Origin: Emmonsiellopsis sp. PD_33 | Lineage: Eukaryota; Ascomycota; Eurotiomycetes; Onygenales; Ajellomycetaceae | DNA length: 25,460 bases | Assembly: GCA_032988165.1 (NCBI GenBank) | Contig: JANTQF010000439.1 | Coordinates: 1 to 25,460, forward strand | Reading direction: 5' to 3' | Part shown: positions 1 through 8,771 of the stretch, one piece after another | Numbering within the stretch: the stretch's first letter is position 1 | Layout: every line of letters begins with the position of its first letter | Translations under genes and position numbers: made by a program | Notes under the pieces: generated by a model | Database searches by the model: none | Told to the model about the DNA's origin: nothing | The model's input: the letters and a program-made list of their open reading frames with translations, nothing else

Positions 1-849
1 GTTTCCTTTGAAGTACGATCCCTTACCCATTTTTATCTGCAATTTTCCCCCCTCATATACACGATACGATTTAAAAAGATAATGGTGAAAGCACCTTTGC
101 AACTTATATTGTCTTCTATCCTTCCCATTAATGGTATCGGGCTCAGAACTTGTGGGAAAGACAAATTTTCCTTTGCTATTTATGCACACTTTAACTAGGA
201 TGGGTGGGGGAAAAAGGCACGGGTGGGAGTGCCGGAAACTGGAAAGGAGTCTTTACATGACCCCATATACAATATGGTTAAAAAGGGTTGGGATATCGGG
301 ATGATTAACTGGGTCTGTTTTTTTATTTACTTATTTTTCTATCTCTATTTTCTTATTAATTTTAACTTGTGTTAGTTTTTCTTTTCTTTTTTCTTTTCCT
401 TTGGCAATTGCTTACCCTTTTTCTTACTTGTTTCTTTTTTTTTGTCGGGTTTAATCTATTTTTCACTGTGTCTACTTATTGATTTGGTTATATTTGAATC
501 GCCAGTCTGTTCTATCGTTTTATTATACGTCCTCCTCGTCACATATTCCCCCCGCCGCCGCTTATTCTCCTTCTGGCGATAGTTCATTTAAATCTTTGGT
601 CATGTTATTTTTTATATCTAATGATACCACGGCAATGACGAGAATAAACTTGTTTTCTACCCATCTGTCTGCATGGTATTCATATAAATATACCATCAAC
701 CTAATGTAAATTCGCCGAAATCCATATTTTGCAAAATGACAACCAGCCCATAACCAAGAAGCATCACCACGGACAATTTTTAGTCAAGAAAAAGTATATA
801 GCGCGAGGGGGTATCGAAAAAGAAAAAGCGTCCAAAACAAGAAAAGCAA
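1..849. other. Intergenic, AT-rich left flank
   Basis: I see no convincing gene here. The stretch is strongly T/pyrimidine-rich on the plus strand (for example 316-480, with many TTTTCTTT runs), as is common in fungal UTRs and promoters. Short open frames at 479-709 and 729-911 have low-complexity translations and no recognisable domain. The right part should hold the 3' UTR of the minus-strand zinc-finger gene that ends at 850. The left part could be the promoter or UTR of a gene outside the window. Confidence 0.6.
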
Positions 850-1974
850 TCACTGCCGTTGTCCCTGTCCCTGTTGCCTATGCTGCCTCTCCCTCTGACT
901 TCTCAAAGTAACACTTGGAGGAACGAATCGAAGAGAGGACATTGACTTCTCCAGCTCGGCCATATCGTCTCCCCCACCCTTAGCGCTGCCGCGGACGTCT
1001 CCCATTTCTACTGGCCTGGGACTGCTTTGGGTCCCTAAATCTGATTTGATATGCATTGGTAGCTGCATAGTTCCGGGCAAGCCGTTAGTCGTGGCACTGT
1101 TATCATCATTGTTGTCCCCGCCGTTATCGACAGGCGTAGACGAAGGCTCGGTGCCATTCGCAATATCCCCGCTCATCGATTGCGAGAGTTTCCGCCGTCT
1201 GAGGCGGTTTTCATGCTGGGTAGAGTTGGGGACTGAGACTCGTCGGCGGTGTGTGGGGGCTGCGGAGCCTCTGAGCATCGAGTCGCGTTGGTCAATGCCT
1301 GTGTTGACGATGGCAAAGTTGTATAACTGATGGGGTTTGGTTAGTACACCATGGGAGATAATTTTTTTTACGTCGAGTCCTCTTTTCTCCGGGCTGATTA
1401 AGGCCTTAAGTGATAAGCAAGTAGAATAGTAGGAAGGGCTCACCCGAGGGAATGAATGTTTGTCTATAAGATGCATTCTGCGCTTTTGGGCTGTTGAGCA
1501 TTTTCGATCACAGCCCTCAACAAAACATGCAAACTGGAGGCTATAAGTTAGCATATTTAAACCTCAAGTTTGTATTAAACAATATTAAGCACGGTATTAG
1601 AGGGAGGGGTTTACAGTCTTCTCCCCCTTCGCCCTCCGCGCCTGAATCAACGGATCATGGAGCTCCTCGATATGCAAGGTCAGAAAGTGCGCCGTGGGGA
1701 AATTCTTCCCACATTCCGAACACCGGTTGACATGGGCCTGCGCATAGTGGACTTCGTACTCCTCATAGCTCGAAAATGATACGCCTTCCCTATGCGGAGG
1801 GAGGGAGCAGCGCATCACTTGCTGGACGCCATTTTGGTTGTCTAGATGGGCAACCTTTCCACGAGGAGGAGAGGCCGTAGATTGCATGGCTGAAGGGGGG
1901 ATATGGGAGTTGAGAGGAATTTCTAATCGTTCTTCCAATACAAGTGGCTCTTCCTCTCGTGAGCGCTTGGTCAT
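850..1974 (-). CDS. C2H2 zinc-finger protein, ZNF511-like
   Basis: The spliced CDS is complement(join(850..1326,1444..1533,1615..1974)), 308 aa. Introns are 1534-1614 (donor GTAAAC, GCTAAC branch, CAG acceptor) and 1327-1443 (donor GTGAGC, CAG acceptor), both in phase 0. The ATG at 1974 is preceded by CAAA. Visible fingers: a degenerate first one (C56, H76, H81), then C85-x2-C88-x12-H101-x4-H106, then C123-x4-C128-x12-H141-x4-H146 with another Cys at 132. The last finger is assembled only after the first intron is removed. This order, with the spacer HDPLIQARR after the second finger and FVEGC opening the third, is the layout of the ZNF511 family, a little-studied conserved eukaryotic family. 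The C-terminal half (about 150-308) is low-complexity, rich in Ser, Asn, Asp, Arg and Gln. A nuclear nucleic-acid-binding role is inferred from the fingers only. It is divergent from LSG1. Confidence 0.85.
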
Positions 1975-2520
1975 TTTGTTCAAAGGAAGGCTTTGTCGGC
2001 AATATGTAGAAAAGGTAACAGCAAATACCGAGATTTGTGGGATAAATTACTCCTTCAACTCCTATACAACCATCCAAAAACCAGCCCTGAAGTGTAAACT
2101 GGGACAAGTTTATGTGCAACCATTCGGGTGGTTAGAGGCCGATGTTCGTTGGATGGTTTGGAAGTTGGTATTTTGGCTGGACTATGAGCGTAGAAATAAT
2201 CGATGCCCCTATGCTTAGAGTGACTCCTCAACATAACAATCCCCTCCTAATCTGACGTATTTTCTCTGGTAAATGAATGCATTTCTCGCAATTTTTCGTC
2301 CTACAAGTTTGTTCTTGCTGTCAAATATCAACAATGACGTTGGAGGCACGTGATGATAACGAATCTGACTAAGCAAGGGAATTTCGATATTTCAAATCAG
2401 ATATCAAATCCGATTTTTGCCCCTCTCCATTTCATCCACAGCGTTTTCCCCTTCCCATTCCAACCAGACGAGAGTCGCAAATTCAATAGCTATAACGACC
2501 CGATATATTCTTTGCCCGCC
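1975..2520. promoter_or_regulatory. Divergent promoter region, zinc-finger gene / LSG1
   Basis: These 546 bp separate the ATGs of the minus-strand zinc-finger gene and plus-strand LSG1 and must hold both promoters. The one clear motif is CACGTG at 2347-2352 (ATCACGTG on the minus strand). Open frames across 1790-2218 show no domain and overlap the first exon of the zinc-finger gene, so I treat them as chance. Confidence 0.6.
2347..2352 (+). promoter_or_regulatory. E-box CACGTG upstream of LSG1 (RTCACGTG on minus strand)
   Basis: CACGTG lies about 170 bp upstream of the chosen LSG1 ATG. Read on the minus strand it is ATCACGTGCCT, identical over 11 bp to the plus-strand site upstream of LTV1 (6712-6722). 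RTCACRTG is the known Cbf1/CDEI-type bHLH site in fungi. Which factor binds here is inference. Confidence 0.45.
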
Positions 2521-4593
2521 ATGGTGCTCGCAAAGTCCAAAAACTCCGTTGGGCTGGGAAATGCCTTGATGAACGATCGCTTTGGCAAAGGCAAGGGAGG
2601 CGACCGCAAGAGAGTCTCACACAACCCCGGCGCAATCAAACGAACCGGTACGAATGGCGAAACCTACGTCATTAACCCTTCAGAAGAGGCCTCATGGGTT
2701 AAAATGCGAAGTATCACTGAGCAGGCTGCTCTCGATGAATTCCTGAGCACCGCGGAGCTCGCTGGCACCGATTTTACGGCGGAGAAACTCAATAATGTCA
2801 AAATTATACATACCGATCAGAAGAACCCGTATCTTCTTTCTGCGGCGGATGAGAGGTCTGTGGTCCAGAAACATCAGAAAAATAAAGCCAGACTTACGGT
2901 ACCCCGCCGACCAAAGTGGAATGAGAGGACAACCCCTCAGGAATTGGATAGAATGGAGCGTGAGAGTTTGTTGGATTGGAGACGAGGGCTTGCTGAACTG
3001 CAAGAATTCCAGGATATATTGATGACGCCGTTCGAGCGAAATTTGGAAGTATGGAGACAGCTGTGGCGAGTTATTGAGCGGTCGGACTTGATTGTGCAGA
3101 TTGTCGATGCGAGGAACCCATTGCTCTTCCGGTCCGAGGATCTGGAGAGATACGTGAAGGAGGTGGACCCAAGAAAAAGGAATTTGCTTTTGGTAAATAA
3201 AGCGGATATGATGACGGAGGCTCAGAGAGAGATATGGGCGGACTACTTCGAAGAGCACGATATCAGTTACAAGTTCTTCTCGGCCTCATTAGCTAAGGAG
3301 AGTCTCGAGGCGATGATGCTGGAGGATAAGGATGAGGACGAGGAGGACGAGGATTCGGAGGAAGAGCTGGCAGAAAATACCAAGAAAATGAATATCCAGG
3401 GTGCAGAGGAAGAAGACTTGAGTGATGACGACGCCGAAAATGACGACGGTGGTCTACCCCTACCCAACGCCCGAGAGTCGCGGACACGGATTCTTACCGT
3501 TGACGAACTTGAGGAGCTTTTCCTTTCAGCTGCACCGCATATACAAAAGGGAGAGGATGCTAAGGGCAAACCCAAGCCCACCACAATCGGTCTTGTCGGA
3601 TATCCCAACGTCGGTAAATCTAGCACTATCAACGCCCTTCTAGGCGCGAAGAAAGTGTCAGTGTCCGCCACGCCCGGAAAAACCAAGCACTTCCAGACCC
3701 TCTACCTATCGCCCACTCTTCTCCTATGTGATTGCCCTGGTCTCGTGTTCCCCAACTTTGCTACCACAAAGGGCGAACTCGTCGTGAACGGCGTTCTCCC
3801 CATCGATCAGCTCCGCGAATTCACCGGTCCTGCTGGCATCGTCGCCAAACGAATCCCGAAACCTTTCATGGAAGCCGTATACGGCATGAAAATCAACATG
3901 CGTCCTCTCGAAGAGGGAGGCACTGGTATCCCAACAGCCTCTGAAGTCCTCCGCGCATACGCTCGTGCTCGAGGCTTTGCTACGACGGGTCTCGGCCAGC
4001 CTGACGAGTCCCGCGCTGCTAGATACATCTTAAAAGATTACGTCAATGGCAAGCTACTCTTCTGTCAACCACCACCTACCTCCCCAGCCGAGATCGAGGC
4101 TGGCAAGCAACCCATCGACCCACTGGAGTTCAACAGAGACCTATACGATGTCTCCCATCTCCCGCCAAAGAGACAAGAGGCCTTCCTTAACCAAAGCGCC
4201 TCCCCATCTCTGGCCGGACTGGATGGATCATCCAGCCACGTTGATAGCGAAGCGGGTGCAGATGATGACTCGATATCAATTCCCCTAACATCCGCGCTTC
4301 CTCAAGGCGCTCGCTCGCGGAACATTGATTCTGGATTCTTCTCGCCTGCGGGTGCCGGAGGGTCAGGCCACCTCAAAATGCCCTTCAGTTACCAGTTCAG
4401 CGAACAAGGAGCCAGTCAGAGACGCAAAGAGCTTTCGGGCCGCAAACAACGGACGATGGTTGCGTTGGAGAAAGGGATTGACCCTTCAGAGGTGAAGGCG
4501 ACTGGGAAGAAGCATTTCAAGGGCGGGAAGAAAAAGGCTATTATCGAGAAGAAGAAGGCGAAGGCGAAGGATACTGAGGAAGATTTCTATTGA
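2521..4593 (+). CDS. LSG1: Large-subunit GTPase 1 (Lsg1), circularly permuted GTPase
   Basis: Intronless, 690 aa, close to the yeast protein (about 640 aa). Lsg1 is the cytoplasmic GTPase that acts late in 60S maturation and promotes release of the export adaptor Nmd3. The G motifs are in the permuted order of the YlqF/Lsg1 class: G4 NKAD at 226-229, G5-like SAS soon after, then G1 GYPNVGKSS at 360-368 and G3 DCPG at 404-407. A family-typical acidic insert (about 268-313, rich in Asp/Glu) separates G5 from G1. The N-terminus MVLAKSKNSVGLGNALMNDR is typical, and the C-terminus is a Lys-rich tail ending in EEDFY. The ATG at 2521 has a strong context (GCCATGG). The frame is open upstream to an in-frame ATG at 2353, which would add 56 residues; I rejected it because the family starts at the Lys-rich segment. 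Confidence 0.96.
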   Translation: MVLAKSKNSVGLGNALMNDRFGKGKGGDRKRVSHNPGAIKRTGTNGETYVINPSEEASWVKMRSITEQAALDEFLSTAELAGTDFTAEKLNNVKIIHTDQKNPYLLSAADERSVVQKHQKNKARLTVPRRPKWNERTTPQELDRMERESLLDWRRGLAELQEFQDILMTPFERNLEVWRQLWRVIERSDLIVQIVDARNPLLFRSEDLERYVKEVDPRKRNLLLVNKADMMTEAQREIWADYFEEHDISYKFFSASLAKESLEAMMLEDKDEDEEDEDSEEELAENTKKMNIQGAEEEDLSDDDAENDDGGLPLPNARESRTRILTVDELEELFLSAAPHIQKGEDAKGKPKPTTIGLVGYPNVGKSSTINALLGAKKVSVSATPGKTKHFQTLYLSPTLLLCDCPGLVFPNFATTKGELVVNGVLPIDQLREFTGPAGIVAKRIPKPFMEAVYGMKINMRPLEEGGTGIPTASEVLRAYARARGFATTGLGQPDESRAARYILKDYVNGKLLFCQPPPTSPAEIEAGKQPIDPLEFNRDLYDVSHLPPKRQEAFLNQSASPSLAGLDGSSSHVDSEAGADDDSISIPLTSALPQGARSRNIDSGFFSPAGAGGSGHLKMPFSYQFSEQGASQRRKELSGRKQRTMVALEKGIDPSEVKATGKKHFKGGKKKAIIEKKKAKAKDTEEDFY

Positions 4594-5433
4594 GGTGGTG
4601 TGGTATGAGGCTTGCTTTTTGTTCTTTTTCAGTCTCGAGTCTAATTAGATAAAACGTACGAAATTTTGCTCAACGCTTGTCACTTTTCGTATGTGTTTCT
4701 TTTTTTTTTTTTTGTTTCCTTTGGGCGATATGAACTAATGAATGAATCCTTAGAAGAGGTCAAAGGAGGGGGGTATAATAAGGGATATACATATGGTTTG
4801 CATTTGTTTTTTCCCCGATTTTTTTTGGTTTTATGGACGTTAGTATCTTCTGGTGCTATTTGAAGACAAGTTTATTCGCTCTACTTTGGGTTATAAGAGA
4901 TATTTTAGACAATGGAAAAATAAAGGTGTCTTTCTGATTGATAACCATAAGTCATATTCCGGAGTGCTAGCTATTGAGATTTGGTAGACGCGAGCTGTCT
5001 GCGGTGGAGTTGAAGGAGATTGTGGTTTTCCGCAAATTAGGTCCGTCGGGGAAAAGAGGGTCGTAAAGCCAGCTTTCGAGCGAGTGTTCGTTGTGACATT
5101 TCATGAAAGGGAATTTGCCGTTTGTGAGGAGGGGGTAGATAAACCGAAAGGGATATGGATATCGCGTTGTCCAGCAAGCGAAGGATCGAATCGTCGTCGT
5201 ACGCTCGTTCGCCATCCCGAATGAGTGTTTGATATGAAAGAGACTATGGGGCATAATGCGTGGTTCGAAAACAGGTTGAAGTGGAGGAGGCATATTTGAT
5301 CGAGGTACTCTTAGGAATCTCGTGAGCAAATGAAATATGAACTTCATGAACCGGAGAAGGTAAAGTGTTATGTACCTCATCGGCACCCACTACACCCAGA
5401 GGTAAGGAGGACAAATCCAATGACATTTCTCGA
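4594..5433. other. Intergenic, LSG1 3' side
   Basis: This probably holds the 3' UTR of LSG1 (T-run at 4698-4714) and the 3' side of the small minus-strand gene ending at 5434. Two minus-strand frames are open here (4967-5386 and 5244-5426) but neither shows a recognisable domain. They could be downstream exons of the cysteine-rich gene, but I could not find a convincing splice join. Confidence 0.45.
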
Positions 5434-5709
5434 CTAGAGAATAGGACAGATGTGTGTGATTGGTTTCCTTTTTTTTAAGCTTCTTTTTTGTACCCCCCCA
5501 GTAGTTCGCCGCTGCATCACAGTTCCAACTGGATGTCCCTGCGAAACTGCATGCCTGCAATCACGGCATTTCCCATCAAATTTGCGCTGCTCCCCTTCGT
5601 ACCTGCCACACTTGCAGGGATTGGGTCTGCGCCACTCTGTGCACGGGCATTTTTTGTAGGTGGCTTTCACTTTACACATCTCAAACGCCGGATTGCCGAA
5701 CGATATCAT
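5434..5709 (-). CDS. Small cysteine-rich hypothetical protein
   Basis: I do not recognise a named family. From the ATG at 5709 the product is 91 aa; from the internal ATG at 5679 (MCKVKATYKKCPC) it is 81 aa, and short fungal Cys-rich proteins often begin with Met-Cys, so I do not decide between them. Numbered from the ATG at 5679, Cys are at 2, 10, 12, 22, 24, 39 and 42, giving CPC, CKC and CRDC pairs that look zinc-binding, followed by a basic tail with KRSLKKRKP. There is no signal peptide. The minus-strand frame stays open above 5709 to a TAA about 60 bases upstream, but that part has no AG acceptor, so an upstream exon is unlikely. The 3' end may be wrong if a downstream exon exists in 4967-5426. 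A chance frame cannot be excluded. Confidence 0.4.
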   Translation of the reverse strand: MISFGNPAFEMCKVKATYKKCPCTEWRRPNPCKCGRYEGEQRKFDGKCRDCRHAVSQGHPVGTVMQRRTTGGVQKRSLKKRKPITHICPIL

Positions 5710-6927
5710 CAACGTGTGGGATGGAAAATATGGATCAAAACAATAGCGGGAAAATTCCGAAGGCGCGATATACCCCGTTGGTTAGTATTCCGGACTCCCG
5801 AGTGAGGTCTATGGTGGCAATTGGTTACTGTTACTTGTTAGCTTTGGACTTCGTAGTAGATTTGACTTTTAGCTCTTACCTTGGTGTGAGTGACGTCGGC
5901 GTCTAGGGATAATATAAATGAGGAACTGGGTTCTTCGGCAAGGTACTCTTGTCGAACTGATTTGGAAACTTGAGACTCTGGTATTGTTGAGATGGAAGTA
6001 TCGCGAAAATTGAATCAAGACGTACAAGTGATTGAAAGCTTAAGGACGAAAGACATACTGGTGACGAGTAGAGGCCAGTCTTATATACGATTATCAGAAC
6101 GGATGAATCCATGTAAGATTGGATGACAGGAGGTAATTGCCATTTCCCTGGCTATTTGGTTGCCTCAAACCTCTTCGGAAAAGGGAGCTTGGGGCAAATT
6201 GTCCTCCCATCGGGATGGCTGCTACCTCAAAATATCTGGGTATAAAGGAACTGCGGAAAGATCAGACCGTTGGGGCGGGCCTTGCTCGGGTTATCCCCTT
6301 AAGTCAAGATAGAACCAAATTGGGACACAATAGAACCAACATTTCATATTTAACCAAAGAAAATATTTTGCCAATGAACAAGTCACGTCATTGGCAGAGT
6401 CCAGAATATTGGGATCTATGAGTTCAGAATGGTCCGGAAAAAGAATAAATGAGGACTCATCACTCTCAAATAAAGAGCAGTTGTAGCATGAAACGGCGAG
6501 TTGGGGACCGCCTTTCTGGTGGCGCTGATAATCGGGATCGCATGGCCATTGCTGGAGCAAAGGTGAGACAGGTTCTCCTCTATCGGCAGACACCTATCAT
6601 GATATTGTTCTGTCAGCTAATTCACCCAGTGGGGGAGTCCATCGAAATCAAGCTGGTGGTGGAATGATGGATGTCCTTGGTCAAAGAGGAGGAGGTTGGA
6701 TAAGGTTTGATATCACGTGCCTTCCTGGCGCACGATAAAAGATAAAGAACCTACTTTTTTTAATCTAGCCTGCACGGCAACCAGCACCATCTATACACTC
6801 GAAGCAACAAACTACGCACCGCGCGGAGGACCGGTGTCACACTAGATATTACCTAGGCATAATACAGCGGAGGCAAAACAATACGGCTTTTTCCGCTTTT
6901 TCCGCCGGAACTTAGAATCCAGCCAAC
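5710..6927. promoter_or_regulatory. Long intergenic region upstream of LTV1
   Basis: This 1.2 kb lacks a convincing gene. Open frames on both strands (5721-5906 plus, 5903-6112 minus, 6137-6421 plus, 6291-6593 minus, 6449-6667 plus) have no recognisable domain or consistent splice pattern. The right end is the LTV1 promoter and 5' UTR, with an ATCACGTG site at 6712-6719. The left end should contain the promoter of the small cysteine-rich gene. A noncoding RNA or a rapidly evolving gene could be hidden here, but I see no positive evidence. Confidence 0.45.
6712..6719 (+). promoter_or_regulatory. RTCACGTG E-box upstream of LTV1
   Basis: ATCACGTG lies about 210 bp upstream of the LTV1 ATG and fits the RTCACRTG consensus of Cbf1/CDEI-type bHLH factors. 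The 11-bp block ATCACGTGCCT is also found, inverted, upstream of LSG1 at 2342-2352. Binding is not shown. Confidence 0.45.
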
Positions 6928-8428
6928 ATGCCTCCACGGAGGCAATGGATGTACGACCTTCCCCCCCCCGCCTGAAGCCGTTAATTTTTTTGAAGCCCGC
7001 CACTGACACATCGGTTCATACCATTTTAGCGATAAAAAATCGGCCACAACCTATCAGTTGTTTCACAGATCACAAAATGACCCGTTAATACACGATCCCG
7101 AGGCGGACGACAGAGTCCTCCATCGGGTCGCTGGTGCCCCGCTCCCGGCAGCAACCTCGTCAAAACCTCCCAAGACTTCAAAGGTCCTTGCCGAACTAGA
7201 AGAGGAATTCGAGAGCGCTCACGTGCGCAAGAATGAGGGAGAGGCGGCCAACTATGGCGTCTTCTTCGACGATACGGAATATGATTATATGCAACATTTG
7301 CGGGACCTGGGGGGTAGTGGAGGCGGGCAGTCGCATTTCATTGAGGCGATGCCTGTGACCGTGAAGGGGAAGGGGAAAGGAAAGGGGAAAATAATGAAAC
7401 TGGAGGATGCGTTGCGAGAAACTTCGTTAGACGATGAGGAGAGCGTGGTTGGTTCTGCCCATCATGACGATATCCTATCGACGGCTTCGACATACTCTCG
7501 GAAACCTACATATCAAGACCAGCAGGACGTCCCAGATGCTATTGCCGGATTCAAACCAGATATGGACCCCCGACTACGAGAGGCGCTAGAGGCCCTTGAA
7601 GACGAGGCCTTCGTAGATACCGAAGATGACGGCGATCTTTTCGACGCCCTAGTCCAAGGCGGACAGGACGCAGAAGTCGACCCAGACGAATTCCGCGATA
7701 CCTACATTGACGACGAAGACGATGGCTGGGAGTCCGACGCAACAGAAAAAGCCCCCGTGCAACCCAGCAAATCGACCCTAGCTAGCAAGGGCCCCACAAA
7801 CGACGACCAAATCCCCGACACTACCCCCGGCGAAGGCGACTGGATGCGCGATTTCGCCAAATACAAAAAGGACATGAAATCACAACCCCCCGCACCCCCC
7901 ACGCAAGGCGACACGGGCTCCGTCCTGCGCGCCCCAACCGTCGCATCAACCATGTTCACCGCCGGCGGCACCCCCGTCCGCCGCAAGAAGCGCAAGGGCG
8001 CCCTCACGAACCCCTCCGCGTACTCCATGACATCCTCATCGCTCGCGCGCACGGACGGGCTCCGCCTCCTCGACGATCGGTTCGAGAAGATCGAAGCCCT
8101 CTATGCCCTCGATGAGGAAGGGGAGGAATATGACGGTGCCAGCATGGCTGATGACAACATGTCTCTTGCCAGCGGGATGTCGAGGATGTCGAGTATGTCG
8201 AGGGTCTCTGAGGCGCCTAGTTTGGTCAGCGGTGGGGTGCCGCTGAGGTCGGATTTCAACTCGATTATGGATGGGTTTTTGGACACGTGGGATGATCGTG
8301 GGGTGCATGCGAAGCGGAAGGGGGCGAAGGGGAAGAGAGGGAAGAATGGGAATGAGGTTATTGGGATTCGGATGTTGGATGAGGTTAGACAGGAGCTTGG
8401 GCCGGCGAAGTTGGGCGGTAGGGCGTGA
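6928..8428 (+). CDS. LTV1: Low-temperature viability protein Ltv1, 40S ribosome biogenesis factor
   Basis: CDS join(6928..6950,7030..8428), 473 aa, close to the yeast protein (463 aa). Ltv1 binds 40S precursors and supports small-subunit assembly and export. Exon 1 is only 23 nt (MPPRRQW plus two bases of the next codon). The intron 6951-7029 has a GTACGA donor, an internal C-run and a TTTTAG acceptor, and splicing restores IDKKSATTYQLFHRSQNDPL, the family's characteristic start. The body is acidic, with FFDDTEYDYMQHLRDLG at about 86-102 matching the conserved block of the family. Low-complexity segments are KGKGKGKGK (about 120-128) and a Met-Ser repeat (MSRMSSMSRVSE) encoded near 8177-8212. 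The C-terminus has a basic stretch (KRKGAKGKRGK) and the conserved end GIRMLDEVRQELG. The last 500 bases are visibly more GC-rich than the flanks. Confidence 0.95.
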
Positions 8429-8771
8429 GAGGGATGAAGGGGATTCGTATAATGAACGCATGGTTTGTTTCGTTTTTATGTTTTGAGGGATCCAAGGCGT
8501 TATTTTGTCCCTTTTTTGTTGGAGCTGGGACTGGGGCAATATGCATGGGGAAAAGCTCTTTAGGACGGTATAGATAAAAAGGGGTGTGTGGTCAATGAGC
8601 CTACGATGAATACCAGATGACAATGATAATAATTTAACCGTCTATTGTTTATAGTCCAATCATTTATTCCAATCCTGGTCGATTACAAATACACCCTCAA
8701 CGACCTTCTCCGTCTAATATACACATCCCAGCGGACCACAGAAACCTTTATATAGGAATCGATCAATCGAT
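8429..8771. other. Intergenic, tail-to-tail LTV1 / PGS1
   Basis: These 343 bp lie between convergent genes and hold both 3' UTRs. An A/T-rich section with AATAAT at 8627-8632 could support polyadenylation. I see no gene. A minus-strand frame crossing LTV1 into this interval (8036-8623) is a shadow of LTV1. Confidence 0.6.

Noticed and set aside
2692..3258. 188-codon minus-strand frame
   Set aside because: It is antisense to LSG1 in its G4 region; the sense strand carries the conserved GTPase motifs.
3267..3686. Ser-rich minus-strand frame of 139 codons
   Set aside because: It is the antisense of the LSG1 acidic GAG/GAT-rich segment, which automatically yields Ser/Leu runs.
8036..8623. 195-codon minus-strand frame rich in Pro/His/Arg
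   Set aside because: It is antisense to the LTV1 3' end and shows composition-driven low complexity only.
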